This document shows positions 32,937 to 35,963 of a stretch of 35,963 bases of DNA, piece by piece. Under the pieces are notes generated by a model. It was given only the letters and a program-made list of their open reading frames with translations. It was not told where the DNA came from and did not search any database. Position numbers and translations under genes: made by a program. This stretch comes from Candidatus Geothermincola primus (GTDB lineage Bacteria > Actinomycetota > Geothermincolia > Geothermincolales > Geothermincolaceae), in contig JACVIX010000017.1 in NCBI GenBank assembly GCA_015711725.1, positions 1 to 35,963 of the forward strand, written 5' to 3'. Numbering within the stretch: position 1 is the first letter of the stretch; each line of letters begins with the position of its first letter.

Positions 32937-33564
32937 CGCTCCCCCTTCCTCCCGAAGAAATCTTTCTAGGAAACACTCAATAGCGATTGCGCTGATGGGT
33001 TCATGACTTTACAATCCGGAATCGCCAACTTTTCCGAACCGCCAACGTTTATATTATATAGACTAGCAAAGCCTACTGGAACGGGAACGAGCAGATTCGG
33101 GTAAAGGCTTCCGGTAATAAGAATAGGTATGGGTATACGCGGGGCAATATTTAAAGGATATGTGCAGGATATCTAAAAATTACCGTTAAATATTTAAAAA
33201 TTATTATTAGATACTCGCATCGCTCGGTTTGGGTTGTTCATTTCTTAATATTCAGGATAACTGATGCTTATTTTGTAGGGAAAGGCGCAAAGTAGGCTCC
33301 GCGGAAGTTTCAATATTCCGTCTAGAAGGGGAAATTTGTCGTCCGCGTTTATCGCTCAGCCTTACTGCGATAACGATTAAGTTATTATTTGACTATTATG
33401 ACGCGATACCATCTATCTCTCCTAACTGTCCTGGCGTTCTTATGTGACCTCTCCTCGCGGCTACTTTATACCGACGAAACAATGGGTTATTATTAATGGG
33501 TTATCTTTGTTGCTCGAGCGAATTAACTCGTTTTTCACTGTTCCCATTAAAGGCGGAGGTGGAT
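32937..33564. other. Divergent intergenic region
   Basis: These 628 bases separate the leftward lipid kinase gene from the rightward FAD oxidoreductase and must hold both promoters. No gene is supported. An AT-rich inverted repeat (TATCTAA at 33170-33176, TTAGATA at 33207-33213) and a repeated AATGGGTTAT (33481-33490 and 33495-33504) are visible. No confident promoter, tRNA or riboswitch was recognised. Confidence 0.7.
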
Positions 33565-34860
33565 ATGGATGCGGACGTTTTGATTATAGGAGGAGGTTAT
33601 GGGGGCTTGGCCACCGGCGCCCTGCTCGCCCATTCCGGGTCTAAGGTTCTCCTGCTGGAAAAATCCTCTATTCTAGGGGGAAGGGCTAGTTATATGGAGA
33701 GGGATGGCTTTCTTTTGGACTATGGGCTTCACGACAATCGCTTTGCGGACAGCGGTCCGGCGGCGATCCTCTTTCGCAGACTGGGAAAGGAACTGGAATT
33801 CATCGAGCCTGACCAACCGGTTTTCTTCAGCGAGGGGACATTTCAGGCCATTCCCAATAGCCTGCCTAAAATCGTTCGCTCCAAAAGCCTCTCTTTCTCA
33901 TCTAAAATCAGGGCTGCACGCTACTTAGCCCAGCTGCTTCTATCCAGAACCGAGAAAAAATACGAAGTCAGCCTGGAGGAATTTCTCTCCCGTTGTCCTT
34001 CCGAAGAACTTAAGGAACTTTTTTCGGTGCTTTCTGGCATAGGCTTGATCGCGCCGGATTTAAGCAACGCATCCATGGGAGAATTCGCCAGCTTTCTCCG
34101 GAACGCCCTCAAGGCTAAGGTGAAGGTGGGCTATCCCCGCAACGGAACTCGGCAGATTATCGAGGGGTTGAGAAAGATAATCGAGGAAAACGGACAGATT
34201 TTCCTCAACTCAAGAGTGGAAAAATTTTCCTTAAAAAAAGGCAGGATAACCCAGGTACACACCAAGAATACCTCCTACGCTGCAGAGGTTGTGGTCTGCG
34301 CGGTGCCCGTCCAGCAGGTTCCCTCGCTCTTCGGGGGGAAGGACCTTCCCATCAATTTCGTGAAATACGCGAAATCCTTGATTCCCACCGCGGGCATCAC
34401 CCTAGATTTGGCGTTAAAGGAATCCGTTTCTGACTTAAGAGGCCTCATCGTTACTCCTCAACCCTTGACTATGGGACAGTTCACCTCAAATATCGATCCC
34501 TCCACCGCCCCGGAAGGGATGCAGCTGGTCTCCTGGTTCTATCCCCTGCCCGCCCAATGGATGAAGAACCGCGAAAGGATGGAAAAGGAGGAATCCAGGC
34601 TCAAAAGTCTCCTATCAGAGATGTTTCCGGGAATTTGGGAAAAGATGGAATGGGAGAGGGTCATGCGGCTGCCTATGGTCGACGGTTTTCTGCCTAAGCC
34701 CGGGCAGACAGTGCTGGATAGACCGGGATACAGCATTAGAAATATAGAGAATTTTTTCCTGGTGGGAGACACCACCTGTGCCCCGGGGAACGGGGGAGAC
34801 GTCGCTTTTAACTCCGCGCTGGAGGCGTTACCCCTGATTCAGCAGTATCTCGGGGAATAA
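33565..34860 (+). CDS. FAD-dependent oxidoreductase, phytoene desaturase (CrtI)-like
   Basis: A 431-residue flavoprotein. The N-terminal Rossmann motif is DVLIIGGGYGGLATGALLA, followed by the GRASYMERDGFLLDYGLH region, and the C-terminal FAD motif GDTTCAPGNGGDVAFNSALE. This is the NAD(P)/FAD amine oxidase-CrtI superfamily, acting on carotenoids, retinoids, polyprenyls or other lipids. ATG 33565 follows GGCGGAGG; an upstream in-frame ATG at 33496 lies inside AT-rich DNA and would add a non-homologous 23-residue leader. The gene stands alone on the plus strand. No carotenoid genes are visible, so the substrate is open. Confidence 0.85.
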   Translation: MDADVLIIGGGYGGLATGALLAHSGSKVLLLEKSSILGGRASYMERDGFLLDYGLHDNRFADSGPAAILFRRLGKELEFIEPDQPVFFSEGTFQAIPNSLPKIVRSKSLSFSSKIRAARYLAQLLLSRTEKKYEVSLEEFLSRCPSEELKELFSVLSGIGLIAPDLSNASMGEFASFLRNALKAKVKVGYPRNGTRQIIEGLRKIIEENGQIFLNSRVEKFSLKKGRITQVHTKNTSYAAEVVVCAVPVQQVPSLFGGKDLPINFVKYAKSLIPTAGITLDLALKESVSDLRGLIVTPQPLTMGQFTSNIDPSTAPEGMQLVSWFYPLPAQWMKNRERMEKEESRLKSLLSEMFPGIWEKMEWERVMRLPMVDGFLPKPGQTVLDRPGYSIRNIENFFLVGDTTCAPGNGGDVAFNSALEALPLIQQYLGE

Positions 34861-35165
34861 CCTTCTGCTCGATAAAACTCCATCTGGAGCAAGAGCGTAA
34901 CATGGGAGAGTTGGGGTTGGAAAAAGAAAAAGATTATATGCACTTATAAGCGGTGCGATCCAGTCAGACGGGAAGCAGAATCTCACCCGACAAACCCCTT
35001 TGGCAATGACGGGATGAATTTGAGTTCAGATGTCGTTTAAGCAACTCCGGTGGCTATCCTTCCCCATTAGCTAAGAGGACATACCATAACGGTCTCCTTT
35101 TGCGAAAAAATTAATACTAAATAAGGGAAAAGAAGGGGAAACGACCGGCAGAAAGGAAAGGAGGG
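34861..35165. other. Short intergenic region before the isochorismatase-family gene
   Basis: These 305 bases contain no gene. A small CTCCA/TGGAG hairpin (34880-34891) follows the oxidoreductase stop but lacks a U-tract, so it is not a convincing terminator. The stretch just before the next gene is AT-rich and ends in a strong ribosome site. Confidence 0.65.
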
Positions 35166-35723
35166 ATGATGAGGCACACCCATCTTTTAAACGCCGAGGA
35201 AGCAGCGCTGGTGATAGTGGATCTCCAGGAGAAGCTGGTGAAGATGGTGCACAACCGCGAGGAGGTGGTGAAGCGCTCCACGCTCATGATCGAACTGGCC
35301 AAGATCTACCATATCCCCATATTGATGACCGAGCATTATCCGGAGGGACTGGGTTATACCATCGAGGAGATCAAAACCTGTCTCCCCGCCTACGAGCCGA
35401 TCTATAAGCGCATCTTCAGCTGCTTCGGCGTAAAGGAATTCAGGGACGCGTTAGTGCGTCTGGAGCGGAAACAACTTATGGTCCTAGGCATAGAGACCCA
35501 CATATGCGTGAACCAGACCGTGCATGACGCCCTTCTCCGGGGTTACCAAGTTCACGTTATCTCCGACGCCCTGGGCACCAGGTTTCCCCATGACCATCAG
35601 GTGGGCATGGAGAAGATGCGGGACGCGGGAGCAATCATAACCACCTCGGAGATGGCCATCTACGAGATTGTGGAGCGGGCGGACACGGAGGAGTTCAAAG
35701 AAGTTCTTAAATTGGTAAAATAG
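35166..35723 (+). CDS. Isochorismatase-fold cysteine hydrolase
   Basis: A 185-residue protein of the isochorismatase/nicotinamidase superfamily with a complete catalytic triad: Asp19 (VIVDLQEKL), Lys81 (IYKRIFSCFG) and Cys114 (GIETHICVNQTV), the last preceded by the cis-peptide region. It resembles the small YcaC-like hydrolases of unknown substrate more than true isochorismatase, which has a different active-site set. Two ATGs open the frame (35166 and 35169) behind AAGGAGG; the second has better spacing. It is cytoplasmic. It may share a transcript with the partial membrane protein gene that follows. Confidence 0.88.
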   Translation: MMRHTHLLNAEEAALVIVDLQEKLVKMVHNREEVVKRSTLMIELAKIYHIPILMTEHYPEGLGYTIEEIKTCLPAYEPIYKRIFSCFGVKEFRDALVRLERKQLMVLGIETHICVNQTVHDALLRGYQVHVISDALGTRFPHDHQVGMEKMRDAGAIITTSEMAIYEIVERADTEEFKEVLKLVK

Positions 35724-35844
35724 AAATTCGGTGAGGGAGTGGAGCGAGCGAGCCGGCCGGGAAAGGAGGCGGGCCCGCGCCTGGAAAATGGATATCATGC
35801 CCAATTTCTCCCGCCCCTCAATATGAATTCTATAAAGGAAGGGA

Positions 35845-35963
35845 ATGGGATTTCCGGGAAAGTTGCGCGAGAAGAAGATAACCATGATAATGTACCTATT
35901 CGTTCCCGCGGTCACGTTGCTGGCGGTGGGTCTGATAATCGATAATTATTACCTCACCATCTT
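35845..35963 (+). CDS. Partial membrane protein (N-terminus only)
   Basis: An open frame starts at ATG 35845 with AAGGAAGGGA directly upstream and runs off the right edge after about 39 codons. The visible protein is a short basic N-terminus (MGFPGKLREKK) followed by a strongly hydrophobic helix (MYLFVPAVTLLAVGLIID) and then NYYLT. This looks like a membrane protein. An internal ATG at 35884 is another possible start, without a clear ribosome site. Too little is visible to name a family. Confidence 0.5.
   Translation, partial: MGFPGKLREKKITMIMYLFVPAVTLLAVGLIIDNYYLTI

Noticed and set aside
35739-35945. A 68-codon plus-strand gene after the isochorismatase-family gene
   Set aside because: Polar, low-complexity product with no family; the overlapping frame from 35845 has a better ribosome site and a clear membrane helix.
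1-35963. CRISPR arrays, insertion sequences, integrases or phage genes
   Set aside because: No regularly spaced repeats, transposase, terminal inverted repeats or integrase-like proteins were seen anywhere in the window.

Overview
The window reads as one chromosomal stretch of a strict anaerobe with an acetogen-type carbon metabolism. It carries every enzyme of the bacterial Wood-Ljungdahl (reductive acetyl-CoA) pathway from CO2 to acetyl-CoA, including a selenocysteine formate dehydrogenase. AcsB has the long bacterial form, Fhs and the two-component MetF/MetV reductase are present, and CO dehydrogenase is a separate AcsA. These point to Bacteria rather than Archaea. The phylum cannot be fixed from sequence alone; Firmicutes-type acetogens, anaerobic Actinobacteria and Chloroflexi are all possible.

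Layout from left to right. (1) 1-4115, minus strand: an Mrp/Mbh-type cation/proton antiporter operon (mnhE, mnhF, mnhG, MbhD-like, MbhE-MnhB fusion, mnhC, mnhD, then a truncated second antiporter subunit at the left edge). (2) 4581-6086, minus: a lone AMP-binding acyl-CoA ligase homologue whose two key nucleotide-binding motifs are degenerate, with its own terminator. (3) 6290-28976, minus: about 22.7 kb of tightly packed genes, in transcription order fhs, acsV, cooC, fchA, folD, acsD, acsA, acsB, acsC, metV, metF, a MetE-core-like methyltransferase, lipA, acsE, nuoE-like, nuoF-like and the selenoprotein gene fdhA, ending in an AT-rich terminator. (4) 28983-29766: a 784-base gap without a gene, holding the presumed promoter of the large operon. 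(5) 29767-32936, minus: lipid kinase, a stand-alone histidine-kinase dimerisation domain, an MSMEG_0568-like radical SAM protein and an alpha/beta hydrolase. (6) 33565-35963, plus: a CrtI-like FAD oxidoreductase, an isochorismatase-fold hydrolase, and the start of a membrane protein cut by the window edge.

How the genes work together: FdhA with the NuoE/NuoF-like subunits reduces CO2 to formate with NAD(P)H, possibly together with ferredoxin. Fhs, FchA, FolD and MetF/MetV carry the C1 unit on tetrahydrofolate to the methyl level. AcsE moves the methyl group to the corrinoid protein AcsC/AcsD, AcsV reactivates that corrinoid, and AcsA/AcsB (nickel loaded with help from CooC) build acetyl-CoA. 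The MetE-like protein could tap the methyl-corrinoid for methionine. The Mrp/Mbh-like complex would supply or use the ion gradient that such metabolism depends on.

The most interesting points are: fdhA is split by an in-frame UGA with a clear bSECIS hairpin and should be annotated as one selenoprotein; FolD has lost its cyclohydrolase lysine while a separate cyclohydrolase, FchA, sits beside it; a probable folate-independent methionine synthase and lipA are embedded in the pathway operon; and there are a degenerate AMP-ligase and a free-standing DHp domain.
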